Shown piece by piece: positions 8,031 to 16,792 of a DNA stretch of 64,000 nucleotides (positions are counted from its first letter, which is position 1; the number at the start of each line of letters is the position of its first letter). The translations under genes and the position numbers were made by a program. The stretch is from assembly GCA_051646925.1 (NCBI GenBank), contig JBOFDK010000086.1:1-64000 (forward strand), written 5' to 3'. Below the pieces are notes generated by a model. That model made no database searches, had not been told where the DNA came from, and saw nothing but the letters and a program-made list of their open reading frames with translations. Source of the stretch: JBOFDK01 sp051646925 (GTDB taxonomy: Bacteria > Bacillota > Clostridia > Lachnospirales > Cellulosilyticaceae).

Positions 8031-9629
8031 TTATTTCTTTTTCTTTTTGTTTGCAACTTCTATATTAATTTGACGATTACGTAATTTTAATGTTGGAAGT
8101 TTTTGAAGCATTTCATCTACAAACTTATCTGGAACTTCAAAGAATGAGAATTTTTCAAGCATATCAATTTTACCAATTTGTTTTCCTGAAATAGATGTTT
8201 CAGAAGCAATTAATTTTACAAGGTTTGCTTCTTTTAAGCTATCTTTTTTTCCTAAATTGATAAATAAACGTGTGTAACCTTTTTCGTTCATTGTCGTACG
8301 TTGACGATCATTTGTTGGTCTGAAATCACGTTTCATTAGTTCTTCTAAATCAAATTTTTCACTTGATCCAATAACTAACTTGTCCATTGCAAGTTGTAAA
8401 AATGCTGCTGCAATGTCTAAACTTGAAATATTACTTTCGCCTACATCATCACCGTTAGCATCATCTAAAAATTCTTCAATAATATTGATATATTTTTTGT
8501 ATTTGCCTTGAGCAACAACTTCACTAGCTTCTTCAAGAACAGAACCTAATTTTTTCTCACGAATAACTTCGATTGTAGGTGGTTTTAAATGTTTTACTTT
8601 TGATTTTGTATAACGTTCGATTTCTTTTAGCTTGTTAAGTTCACGACCTGCTGCGAATGTGTATGATACACCTTTTCTACCAGCACGGCCTGTACGACCA
8701 ATTCGGTGTACGTAGTACTCTTCATCTGTTGGAACGTCATAGTTAAATACTGCCTCAACGTCATCTACGTCAATACCACGTGCTGCAACGTCTGTTGCTA
8801 TAAGAATATCAACTGTTCCTGCACGGAATTTTGCCATAACATTATCACGTTGACCTTGTTTCATATCACCATGTAAAGATTCTGCAGCATAACCTCTGCT
8901 TTGAAGAGTTCTACATAAATCATCTACACGTTTTTTTGTATTACAGAATACAACCGAAAGTTTAAAATTATTAGCATCCATTAAACGTGCTAAAACTTCT
9001 GCTTTATGGCCTTCTCTTACTTCTAAATAAAACTGTTCAATAGTTGGTACTGTCATAACTTTGTGAATAACACTAATTTTCAAAACATCGTTTTGATATT
9101 TATGTGCTATATCTAAAATTGCTTTTGGAAGTGTTGCTGAGAAAAGTACGAATTGACGTTTTCCAGGTACACTTTCTAAGATTACATCGATATCTTCTCT
9201 AAAGCCCATGTTAAGCATTTCATCTGCTTCATCAAGTACTAGTAAACGTAATGCATCTAGTTTGATTGTTCCGCGACGCATATGGTCCATAACTCGTCCT
9301 GGTGTACCAATAACAATTTGTGGACGTTTTCTTAATGCCATCATTTGACGATCAATTGGTTGACCACCATATATTGGTAAAATACGTAATCCATCTTTAT
9401 ATTTTGCAATATTACGCATCTCTTCTGAGATTTGAATTGCAAGTTCACGTGTTGGACAAAGAATAAGTGTTTGTATATTTGGATTATTTAAGTCTACTTT
9501 TTCAATAGCTGGAATACCAAACGCACATGTTTTTCCCGTTCCTGTAGGCGCTTGGGCAATAATATCACGCCCTTCTATCATTGGCGGAATTGCTTTTCCT
9601 TGAATAGGTGTTGATTCTTCAAATCCCAT
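8031..9629 (-). CDS. DEAD-box ATP-dependent RNA helicase (CshA/DeaD type)
   Basis: Unwinds RNA; CshA/DeaD proteins act in mRNA decay and ribosome assembly. Visible motifs: Q motif GFEESTPIQ, Walker A APTGTGKT, PTRELA, DEAD, SAT, TDVAARGIDV and HRIGRTGRAGR. The C-terminal domain of about 80 residues (RLFINLGKKDSL...) is DbpA/CsdA-like RNA-binding. The start is uncertain. Conserved coding sense (IIFEQLNLSDEVQKAIKD) continues in frame from 9629 back to 9695 with no standard start codon. A well-placed ATG at 9697-9699 with GATGAGGT upstream is one base out of frame. Either a 1-nt indel lies at the start or a non-standard codon is used. Confidence 0.9.
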   Translation of the reverse strand: MGFEESTPIQGKAIPPMIEGRDIIAQAPTGTGKTCAFGIPAIEKVDLNNPNIQTLILCPTRELAIQISEEMRNIAKYKDGLRILPIYGGQPIDRQMMALRKRPQIVIGTPGRVMDHMRRGTIKLDALRLLVLDEADEMLNMGFREDIDVILESVPGKRQFVLFSATLPKAILDIAHKYQNDVLKISVIHKVMTVPTIEQFYLEVREGHKAEVLARLMDANNFKLSVVFCNTKKRVDDLCRTLQSRGYAAESLHGDMKQGQRDNVMAKFRAGTVDILIATDVAARGIDVDDVEAVFNYDVPTDEEYYVHRIGRTGRAGRKGVSYTFAAGRELNKLKEIERYTKSKVKHLKPPTIEVIREKKLGSVLEEASEVVAQGKYKKYINIIEEFLDDANGDDVGESNISSLDIAAAFLQLAMDKLVIGSSEKFDLEELMKRDFRPTNDRQRTTMNEKGYTRLFINLGKKDSLKEANLVKLIASETSISGKQIGKIDMLEKFSFFEVPDKFVDEMLQKLPTLKLRNRQINIEVANKKKKK

Positions 9630-9791
9630 ATCCTTAATTGCTTTTTGTACTTCATCTGATAAATTTAGTTGTTCAAAAATTATATTTTCTATGATTCATA
9701 CCTCATCGTTCTATTAGTTTAGTTTAAGTCAATATCGAGAATACTATCACATCTAGTCTTAAATAACAAGTGCCGATTATTGGGCATTTAA

Positions 9792-10508
9792 TTACTTAAT
9801 TATTATAGGTGCGTCATATTCTTTCCCTTTTAAATCTACTTCCATCTTATTAATTATAATACTATCACTAAGTTCTCCTGTTTGCGGATTACTTGGCCTA
9901 ACCTCATTTAACTTCTCTAACACATCATACCCTTCAATCATTTTTCCAAACGCTGAATATTCAGCATTTAAATGCGGAGCATCACCTGTTACTATAAAAA
10001 ACTGACTGCCTGCTGAGTCATAACTATTACTTCTTGCCATAGATAAGACACCTTTTACATGAGCTAAATTATTTTGATCATATCCATTTTTTTGAAATTC
10101 TCCGATAATACTATATCCTGGACCACCCATTCCATTACCTAATGGATCGCCACCTTGAATAACAAAATTTGGTACAATACGGTGGATTGTAAGACCATCA
10201 TAAAATCCTTCATTAATCAGTTTAATAAAATTGTTCACAGTATTTGGGGCAATTGATGGGTATAGCTCTGCAACTATCGTTCCATATCCGTCAATCGTCA
10301 TTGTGACAATCGGTAAATCGTTAGCATCCGAATCTATTTCTTCTATAAACAAAACATTCTCTGCTACGCTACCTTGTTTACTTTCATTCATTTGTGTATT
10401 CCATTTCATCATAAAAATCGCACCAATGGCAACAATTATTATAACTACTACAATACCCCATACATTATTTGATTTTTGTTTGTTTTCTTTTTGTTTCTCC
10501 TGACTCAT
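9792..10508 (-). CDS. Membrane-anchored cyclophilin-type peptidyl-prolyl isomerase
   Basis: Peptidyl-prolyl cis/trans isomerase. An N-terminal cytoplasmic stretch and one membrane helix (VWGIVVVIIIVAIGAIFMM, about residues 16-34) precede a cyclophilin domain with NFIKLINEGFYDGLTIHRIVPNFVIQGGDP, GSQFFIVTGDAPHLN and SAFGKMIEGYDVL. It probably acts outside the cell on secreted proteins. I chose the ATG at 10506-10508 because GGAGGT precedes it; an upstream in-frame ATG lacks this. It lies upstream of nothing obvious in the same operon. Confidence 0.9.
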   Translation of the reverse strand: MSQEKQKENKQKSNNVWGIVVVIIIVAIGAIFMMKWNTQMNESKQGSVAENVLFIEEIDSDANDLPIVTMTIDGYGTIVAELYPSIAPNTVNNFIKLINEGFYDGLTIHRIVPNFVIQGGDPLGNGMGGPGYSIIGEFQKNGYDQNNLAHVKGVLSMARSNSYDSAGSQFFIVTGDAPHLNAEYSAFGKMIEGYDVLEKLNEVRPSNPQTGELSDSIIINKMEVDLKGKEYDAPIIIK

Positions 10509-10584
10509 ACTGTACCTCCATAATGATCTATTATTTAGGATGTTCATTTTTTTCATGAGTTATGCCTTTATTTTGTGATAAACA

Positions 10585-10608
10585 CAAAAAAAGTGAGCCG
10601 CGACTCAC
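10585..10608 (-). terminator. Terminator after pyrE
   Basis: On the minus strand a GC-rich hairpin (GTGAG ... CTCAC, 10593-10608) followed by a run of T, directly after the pyrE stop codon. Confidence 0.8.
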
Positions 10609-10618
10609 CTTATATTGA

Positions 10619-11290
10619 TTATTTCACACAATACATTTCTAAGTACTCTTCCATACGACTACGCATAGCATCATCAATATAGATTTTACCATCAATTTCT
10701 TTATTGTGAAGTGTTTCAATAATCTCACGAACCGTTACAATCGGGTACGTTTTAATTCCAAATTCCTCTTCAATCTCTTGAATGGCTGTTTTGTTTTGTT
10801 GCCCACGTTCCATTCTATCTACGGAAATAACTAACCCTATAATATTCACTTTGGCAGCATTTTGTAAAATAGGAAAACATTCACGAATTGCAGTTCCTGC
10901 TGTAATAACGTCTTCAATAATTAAAACATTATCATCATCTTTGAGTGCGTATCCAACCATTGTGCCACCTTCACCATGGTCTTTTGCTTCTTTGCGATTA
11001 AAACAATAGTTTACATCTTTATCAAAATGATTATTCAAACCAATAGCTGTTGCAACTGATAAAGGAATACCCTTATACGCCGGCCCAAAAAGTGAATCAA
11101 TATTTTCTTTTATATTTTCATTAATGCATCTCGCATAAAATTCACCTAATTTATTTGCTTGATAACCTGTTTTATAATTTCCTGTGTTTACAAAATAAGG
11201 TGTTTTACGACCACTTTTAGTTGTAAAATCTCCAAATGTTAACACACCTGCTTTTACCATAAATTCAATAAACTCTTGTTTGTAACTCAT
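10619..11290 (-). CDS. pyrE: Orotate phosphoribosyltransferase
   Basis: Joins orotate to PRPP to give OMP in pyrimidine synthesis. The PRPP-binding motif is VLIIEDVITAGTA, and the N-terminal region has TFGDFTTKSGRKTPYFVNTG. The loop NRKEAKDHGEGG is typical of the active-site loop. The start at 11290 has GGGAGGA upstream; the longer frame does not. 223 residues, normal for the family. It stands alone without other pyr genes, with its own terminator. Confidence 0.95.
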   Translation of the reverse strand: MSYKQEFIEFMVKAGVLTFGDFTTKSGRKTPYFVNTGNYKTGYQANKLGEFYARCINENIKENIDSLFGPAYKGIPLSVATAIGLNNHFDKDVNYCFNRKEAKDHGEGGTMVGYALKDDDNVLIIEDVITAGTAIRECFPILQNAAKVNIIGLVISVDRMERGQQNKTAIQEIEEEFGIKTYPIVTVREIIETLHNKEIDGKIYIDDAMRSRMEEYLEMYCVK

Positions 11291-11356
11291 AGAATCCTCC
11301 CTATCGTCCATTTAATCTTTATTATCATAACACACATTGTCTTAATGTGCAAAACA

Positions 11357-12193
11357 TTATAATTTTAACACGTTTTTTAGCGTGTCACCCATAATTTTAT
11401 CACATTCAATAGATGATAAATTTGAATCATTCAACATTTTTTCATATCTGCTTGGTTTTAATAAAGGATAATCACTTCCAAAAACAATTTTATCAATAAC
11501 GTTAATAGCACTTGCAGCTTTATAAATAGTTTCATCATATAAAAAAACACCCGCTGCTGTATCGTAATATACATTTTTAAACGCACATCTATTTTCTTTC
11601 ATAGTTTCATAAAATAGTAATCCGCCCCCAAAATGTGCCAAAATAATATCGACATCTTGATGATTCAAAATAAACGATTCAACCTCTTTATGAGTTGTAT
11701 TAGTTTTTCCTGCATACAAATGCCCAATAGGTTCATTTGTATGCAGCAAAATTGGCAAACTATATTTTATCGCATATTTTTTTAATGGTGTTTTTTCATG
11801 AACATTATACAAATTCCATTTTTGACCTTCTGGAAAAAGCTCACCAATCCCTCTTAGTCCTGCATTATAACAACGTTCAATTTCTTCATCCATTTTTTTA
11901 TCTTGAGGTGATAATACCATAAACCCTGTTATTTTATTGCCATATTTTTTAACTGCATCAATTACATAGTCATTTACATATTTACATAACTCTGTATCGT
12001 TAAAAGCAAATCCAAACACAACTCCATGATCAAATTTTTCATCTTCTAGCATTTGAATTGTCTGTTCTATCGTTGCAAACTTATTATGCTCTGTATTTGA
12101 TAACCAGTTAAAATACGGCTCTTTTTCACCTATTTTTTTTGCATTTTTAATTAAATCTGGAGGTGTTATATGAATATGTCCATCTATTTTCAT
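11357..12193 (-). CDS. Amidohydrolase-2 family metal-dependent hydrolase
   Basis: TIM-barrel hydrolase with the metal ligands expected for Amidohydro_2: GHIHI (residues 5-9), LLHTNE, AHFGG and GSDYP. The family includes decarboxylases and lactonases; the substrate cannot be called. 278 residues, cytosolic, no signal peptide. The gene is read 30 bp downstream of the repeat-tailed anchored protein, so it could be in the same transcript as the ABC-2 transporter genes. Confidence 0.8.
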   Translation of the reverse strand: MKIDGHIHITPPDLIKNAKKIGEKEPYFNWLSNTEHNKFATIEQTIQMLEDEKFDHGVVFGFAFNDTELCKYVNDYVIDAVKKYGNKITGFMVLSPQDKKMDEEIERCYNAGLRGIGELFPEGQKWNLYNVHEKTPLKKYAIKYSLPILLHTNEPIGHLYAGKTNTTHKEVESFILNHQDVDIILAHFGGGLLFYETMKENRCAFKNVYYDTAAGVFLYDETIYKAASAINVIDKIVFGSDYPLLKPSRYEKMLNDSNLSSIECDKIMGDTLKNVLKL

Positions 12194-12222
12194 GACTTCC
12201 TCTTTTCTTAATCTGTAGTTAC

Positions 12223-13323
12223 TTATTCGTCTTTCGATACATCTTCATCTTTCGATACATCTTCATCTTTCGATACATCTTCGTCTTTTGATGTATTTTC
12301 CTCTGTATCATTATCTTCCTCTGTATCATTTTTTGGTAAAATACTTCTTGGGTTTTCAATAATTTTTATAACTTCTTCTTTTGAAAGTAAAAAACTTGCA
12401 TCCATGCCTTCTATATAAATTTTATTTGTTAATTCTTTAATTTCAAATCCTTGATTTAAAATATTACGAATTGCAGGCATCAAATCTTGATTAATACTTT
12501 TTAAAAGTAATGGTAAAACAAGTGCTTTATTAGGCGCAGTTTCTACACTTTCCAATGTCTGAATACACATATTAATTCCATCTAAATAAACATCAAAATA
12601 TGCATTACCTGAATTATAAATATCTACAAATTCTTGTCCATATTGCTTAACATCACTATATTTTTCTTTAAATGTCGTTGCAATATGAAGGGTTTCTTCA
12701 TATATTGGTTTTAAGTCATTTGATTTTAAGTTCATTAAATTAGTTGCTAGTTTTTGGACACTGCTCAAGCTTTGAATTATAGAACTTTCCATTTTTGTAG
12801 CCAGTTTTTTACTTTCGTATAACTTTGGATTTTCTTCTATTACGTAATATTCTTCTCCAAACAAGAAATAATTATCAATCAAATATCTCATAAGATATTT
12901 CGTCTCTTCAATAGTTAACGCTGTATAAGTTTCAGCCTCTGCAAATTCTAATTCTTCATTATTTTCTATCTCTACATCTGTAATTACAGATTCTGTTGTT
13001 ATATCTTCTTCCAAAGTATCTGTATCAGCTATTTCTATTTCCACTTCTTCTTTTTTTTCCTCGGCAACTTTAGGCGGCTCCGATGGCTTAATTTGTACTT
13101 CTTCTTTTAATATAACTATATTCTCTTCTTCTTTCGCTTTCTCAATTATTTCATCCGCTTCTTTTAACGTTTCTTGAACTTGCTGTTTTATAATTACATC
13201 TGAAATAGTCGGTTTACGACTTTCAACTTCAATTACAATTGCATTAATATAGTTACCCGCAATTTGCCATGAAAAAAATGCCACAATACTAAGCACACCG
13301 AGCTTTATAATATTTCTATTCAT
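12223..13323 (-). CDS. Anchored acidic protein of unknown function with a repeat tail
   Basis: 366 residues. One N-terminal hydrophobic segment (LGVLSIVAFFSWQIAGNYIN, about 8-27) can anchor or export it. A Glu/Val-rich low-complexity stretch follows (about 60-130), then a predicted helical region (about 145-320). The C-terminus is four copies of SKDEDV/SKDE. The strong ribosome site GAGGAGGTG lies upstream. It is the last gene after an ATP-binding protein and two permeases with about 12-26 bp gaps, so it is probably an extracytoplasmic partner of that transporter (inference). No recognised domain. Confidence 0.6.
   Translation of the reverse strand: MNRNIIKLGVLSIVAFFSWQIAGNYINAIVIEVESRKPTISDVIIKQQVQETLKEADEIIEKAKEEENIVILKEEVQIKPSEPPKVAEEKKEEVEIEIADTDTLEEDITTESVITDVEIENNEELEFAEAETYTALTIEETKYLMRYLIDNYFLFGEEYYVIEENPKLYESKKLATKMESSIIQSLSSVQKLATNLMNLKSNDLKPIYEETLHIATTFKEKYSDVKQYGQEFVDIYNSGNAYFDVYLDGINMCIQTLESVETAPNKALVLPLLLKSINQDLMPAIRNILNQGFEIKELTNKIYIEGMDASFLLSKEEVIKIIENPRSILPKNDTEEDNDTEENTSKDEDVSKDEDVSKDEDVSKDE
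12231..12284 (-). repeat. 18-bp tandem repeat, three copies, inside a coding region
   Basis: Three almost identical 18-bp units, with a fourth degenerate copy beyond 12284. They encode SKDEDV repeats at the extreme C-terminus of the anchored protein, so copy-number change would keep the reading frame. Confidence 0.85.
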
Positions 13324-13335
13324 ATGACACCTCCT

Positions 13336-14100
13336 CTATTTTTTTTGTATTTGAAAATCTTTTACTGATGCTATATAAATACTAACTAAAGTAATACATA
13401 ATGAAACTATTAGTAAAATTCCATTTTGCACTGTAAACGATAAAACACTAACTGCTTTTGTAATTTCCAAACCATAAAGAAAAAGCGCTGTAATGCCTAT
13501 TCCGAAAATTAAAGAACTTAATAAAGAGTACACCTCTTTATTTGCTATTAATGATACCATCATGCTTACTGTTCCTGCACTAAAATACATAAAAAATACT
13601 GAACCTACAGAAAGACCAATAGTCATTAACGGAGAATAAACAAAATTTTTCACCTCTTGCCCGCTAAGCACTTGTACTCTTAAAAAATCTGCACTCCATA
13701 CGTTGCTATATGGAAATACTTGATTTGCAATAATAAAATTCATACCTACTAGCACTATAAAAAATATTATTGTATAAAAAGTAAGTGTTAAAAATTTATT
13801 CATAACCCATTTAAATCTACTACCACATTTGATAACTTCTAAACTTCCAAAATTATCATCAAACATCATACCACTTATTAAAAATAAATATAGTGGCAAA
13901 TAAATATATACTATATTTGTAGGGTCATTTAAAATAAGATATGTCACTTCAAGTGACGCATATGTAATTGATGTAAGGTCTGCGAGTTGTATATATTTTG
14001 CAACACTGACAATCGATACAAAACTAACTGTTATTACAAGCAAGCACCATCTAACTACATTAAAACTTTCCGACAAACTATAACGCATCATTCTATACAT
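13336..14100 (-). CDS. ABC-2 type transporter permease subunit
   Basis: 254 residues with about six membrane helices and no ATPase motifs. It belongs with the adjoining permease and ATP-binding genes (gaps of 25 bp and an overlap), which together make a two-permease ABC exporter of the type often used for lantibiotic or peptide immunity. A good AAAGGAGG site precedes the ATG. The substrate is unknown. Confidence 0.75.
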   Translation of the reverse strand: MYRMMRYSLSESFNVVRWCLLVITVSFVSIVSVAKYIQLADLTSITYASLEVTYLILNDPTNIVYIYLPLYLFLISGMMFDDNFGSLEVIKCGSRFKWVMNKFLTLTFYTIIFFIVLVGMNFIIANQVFPYSNVWSADFLRVQVLSGQEVKNFVYSPLMTIGLSVGSVFFMYFSAGTVSMMVSLIANKEVYSLLSSLIFGIGITALFLYGLEITKAVSVLSFTVQNGILLIVSLCITLVSIYIASVKDFQIQKK

Positions 14101-14125
14101 AACAAACCTCCTTTATAACCTTTTC

Positions 14126-14827
14126 TTATTTTTTCAAATCCATTACTCGTTTCCAAATAACTCCGCCTATTACTAATGCAATCCCCGTTATACCTACGAC
14201 TACATATTGCATTATAATTTGCCCAGGCGTTGCTACCCCTTTAATAATCCATGGTGAAAAACTAAGTGGCGGATAAAAAGCTTCTAATCCTATGTATGGA
14301 AATGCATAAATAAATAGCAAATAAATTACTTGTGGTGCTATAACCGGTAAATACGTTTTTGTGTTCACAAACGTAAGTCCATAACTAAGGCCTGCATAAA
14401 CAAATCCAAAAATAAAACTAATACCTATAACATTTATATATGTTTGCCATGAAAACACACTTGATATAAAGTATGTAATTACTCCTACACAACTAATAGG
14501 TATAGCCAATACTCCCCCGCCTATTATTCCAGTTGTAAACCATCTGCTAATAGCATATGATTTTTGATTATTTTTAGTCCACATAAACTGTTCATATTTT
14601 GTATCTTGTTCAATCATAATCATATTTGCATATGGAAATGCTGCTAATAACGGTGCAATAAACGGCAATATAAGTGACTGTGTAGCTAATAAAAAGTTGT
14701 TTCCATCAGCCATAAGATTTTGGTTAGCATACATACTAATTATTAAACACACACTTGCTATAATAAGTGCATTTACAAAGTTTCTCTCTGTAAATCCACG
14801 TTTCAAATCTGTTATGAAAAATCTCAT
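14126..14827 (-). CDS. ABC-2 type transporter permease subunit
   Basis: 233 residues, about six membrane helices. The first four bases overlap the end of the ATP-binding gene (14824-14827), which indicates translational coupling. It is probably the heterodimeric partner of the 13336-14100 permease. The lipid, peptide or drug carried is unknown. Confidence 0.75.
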   Translation of the reverse strand: MRFFITDLKRGFTERNFVNALIIASVCLIISMYANQNLMADGNNFLLATQSLILPFIAPLLAAFPYANMIMIEQDTKYEQFMWTKNNQKSYAISRWFTTGIIGGGVLAIPISCVGVITYFISSVFSWQTYINVIGISFIFGFVYAGLSYGLTFVNTKTYLPVIAPQVIYLLFIYAFPYIGLEAFYPPLSFSPWIIKGVATPGQIIMQYVVVGITGIALVIGGVIWKRVMDLKK

Positions 14828-15480
14828 AAATCCACCCCACCATGCTTTGTTAATTCACCATCTTTAATTATAAAAAGCGTATCACACAACACATCAAGGT
14901 CTTCTTTATTATGACTTGCAAGTAAAATTGTTACTCCATCATTTCTAAGCTTATCAAAAAATTCTCGCATCCTCAAAACACTCTGTTCATCAAGTCCATT
15001 CATAGGCTCATCTAAAATTAACAATTCAGGATTATTCATAACTGCTTGAGCGATACCTAGTTTTTGTTTCATTCCTAGTGAATAAGTTTTAACATGTTTT
15101 TTATTATCAGGATTTAACCCAACAAGCTCCATACTTGCACGTACTTTATCAATCGAAACTTTATCTTTCGTCATACTATTTAGTATTTTTAAATTTTTCA
15201 TACCTGAATAATGAGGTATAAAACCAGGTGTTTCAATTAAAACCCCTATCGATTTTGGAAAGGATTTTGCTTTAGTCATATTTTTATCTTCTAAATAAAT
15301 TGACCCAGACGTTGGTCTTAATAATCCTGTCAACATTTTAAAAATAACTGTTTTACCTGAACCATTCCTTCCTACAAAACCATATATTTTTCCTTTTTCT
15401 AAATCGAAATTTATATTTTTCAGCACATCTTCATTTCTAAACGACTTACATACATTTTCAAACTTAATATAATTATTCAT
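14824..15480 (-). CDS. ABC transporter ATP-binding protein
   Basis: 218 residues. Walker A GRNGSGKTVIFK, signature YSLGMKQKLGIAQA, Walker B LLILDEPMNGLD and the H-loop LASHNKEDLD are all intact. The profile (short, CcmA/DRA-like) fits ABC-2 exporters. I chose the ATG at 15478-15480 because AAGGAGG lies 7 nt upstream. It is the first gene of the operon with two permeases and the repeat-tailed protein. Confidence 0.92.
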   Translation of the reverse strand: MNNYIKFENVCKSFRNEDVLKNINFDLEKGKIYGFVGRNGSGKTVIFKMLTGLLRPTSGSIYLEDKNMTKAKSFPKSIGVLIETPGFIPHYSGMKNLKILNSMTKDKVSIDKVRASMELVGLNPDNKKHVKTYSLGMKQKLGIAQAVMNNPELLILDEPMNGLDEQSVLRMREFFDKLRNDGVTILLASHNKEDLDVLCDTLFIIKDGELTKHGGVDL

Positions 15481-15721
15481 AACTTTCCTCCTTAAACATT
15501 TCACACTATTTCGTTCCATTATATTCCTTTTCTATAAATTTTTCATAAACCTTAAACTTTTTATTTTTTTAAATAATTAAGTTCAGCTTTATTCAAATAT
15601 ATAACTATTCCATTATCCGTTCTAAATTTTTATTTTTTTGAATACAATACTTATTATATGCTGCTATTATTTCAAAAAGAAATGACATCATAACTGTTTA
15701 GTTTTAATAGCATTTTAATAG

Positions 15722-15794
15722 CGGGGTGTGGCCCAGTTGGTAGGGTATTTGTCTGGGGGGCAAAGGGTCGCGTGTTCGAGTCACGTCACTCCGA
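15722..15794 (+). tRNA. tRNA-Pro (anticodon GGG)
   Basis: Folds as a standard tRNA: acceptor 15722-15728 pairs with 15787-15793, a D arm (GCCC ... GGGT) and T arm (loop TTCGAGT), and an anticodon loop CTGGGGG with anticodon GGG (reads CCC and CCU). Acceptor C1-G72 and discriminator A fit proline. No CCA is encoded. It stands alone on the plus strand and is followed by a terminator. Confidence 0.93.
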
Positions 15795-15795
15795 T

Positions 15796-15834
15796 AAAAA
15801 AGTCTTGAAACTTCATAGTTTCAAGACTTTTTTT
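15796..15834 (+). terminator. tRNA terminator
   Basis: Perfect hairpin with arms AAAAAGTCTTGAAAC and its complement around a TTCATA loop, then a T run, directly after the tRNA gene. Confidence 0.9.
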
Positions 15835-15867
15835 GTTTTTAAAATTTTCACTATATTATTCTGTATA

Positions 15868-16569
15868 TTAATTTAATTCTTTTTGAAAAATTTGCCGAAT
15901 CGTTTTGTAGTTACCAAATACTATTACCTTATCATTAAGCATTACCTTTGTATCTCCTACTATTTCTGTAATCATTTGTCCTTTTCTTTTAATTAAAATT
16001 AGTTTAATACCATGTTTTGCATTAAGTTGTGCATCTGCCAAACTTATTTCTTCTAATATTTTAGGAACAAGCTTTAAATGTACTTCTGCCATTACACTAT
16101 TTCCGTATGACTCTAAAATCATTATTGAATTAATTCCTTGATTAGTTATCAGTTTACTCGCTATATTTTCAATCATATTCTCAAATATTTTTCTTACACT
16201 CGTAACTTTAAATAGACATATAATTATTCCAATAAATGGTGCTATAATTAATAGTACAGCCCATATACTTTTTATCTCTGCTTGTGGCAATCCTATCACA
16301 ATATTTACAATCATTGAAACTATTGTTACTGTAAATGAATAACCAAAAATCATCGTTATTTTTGCTAATCGTCTTCTTGTTTTTGAATTAGTAATTAATT
16401 CACTTTCAGATGTTGTAAACCCGCTGCCTGTTAACATTGAAATAACTTGAAATCGTGCTTTTTCTTGAGTCATTCCAGTTAATCTAAAAAGTACTGTAAA
16501 TATTTCTGAAATTATCAAATATATTGTAATTACCATAATAAACGACATCGTTGCACTTATAATATCCAA
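15868..16569 (-). CDS. Membrane protein with C-terminal TrkA-C (RCK_C) domain
   Basis: About 233 residues: two hydrophobic segments in the N-terminal half (a membrane pair around GYSFTVTIVSMIVNIVIGLP and AVLLIIAPFIGIIICLFK), then a TrkA-C-like domain (about 150-230, ending KVMLNDKVIVFGNYKTIRQI). Such proteins resemble potassium-transport regulators, but no NAD-binding RCK_N domain is present. I favour the TTG at 16567-16569, close after AAGGTGG; a TTG at 16587 is also possible. The ligand is unknown. Confidence 0.7.
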   Translation of the reverse strand: MDIISATMSFIMVITIYLIISEIFTVLFRLTGMTQEKARFQVISMLTGSGFTTSESELITNSKTRRRLAKITMIFGYSFTVTIVSMIVNIVIGLPQAEIKSIWAVLLIIAPFIGIIICLFKVTSVRKIFENMIENIASKLITNQGINSIMILESYGNSVMAEVHLKLVPKILEEISLADAQLNAKHGIKLILIKRKGQMITEIVGDTKVMLNDKVIVFGNYKTIRQIFQKELN

Positions 16570-16700
16570 ATCGCCACCTTCTTCCAAAAAAATTCATATT
16601 ATACTTCCTTTTTATAATATGCGACTTCGGTCTTAGAGGTTCTTATATTTCAAAAAAAATTATATTTAAAAAAATACTTATATTTTCAATAATTTTCTGC

Positions 16701-16730
16701 TTGACATAGATTATCAGTCAATAGGATAAT
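16701..16730 (+). promoter_or_regulatory. Sigma-A-type promoter of prfC
   Basis: TTGACA at 16701-16706, 18-nt spacer, GATAAT at 16725-16730, about 60 bp before the start codon of prfC. Confidence 0.6.
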
Positions 16731-16792
16731 TAGGTAATATGCCCTCATGTCTTTTACATGAAACTTATAATTAATTCAAAGGATGGTCTATA

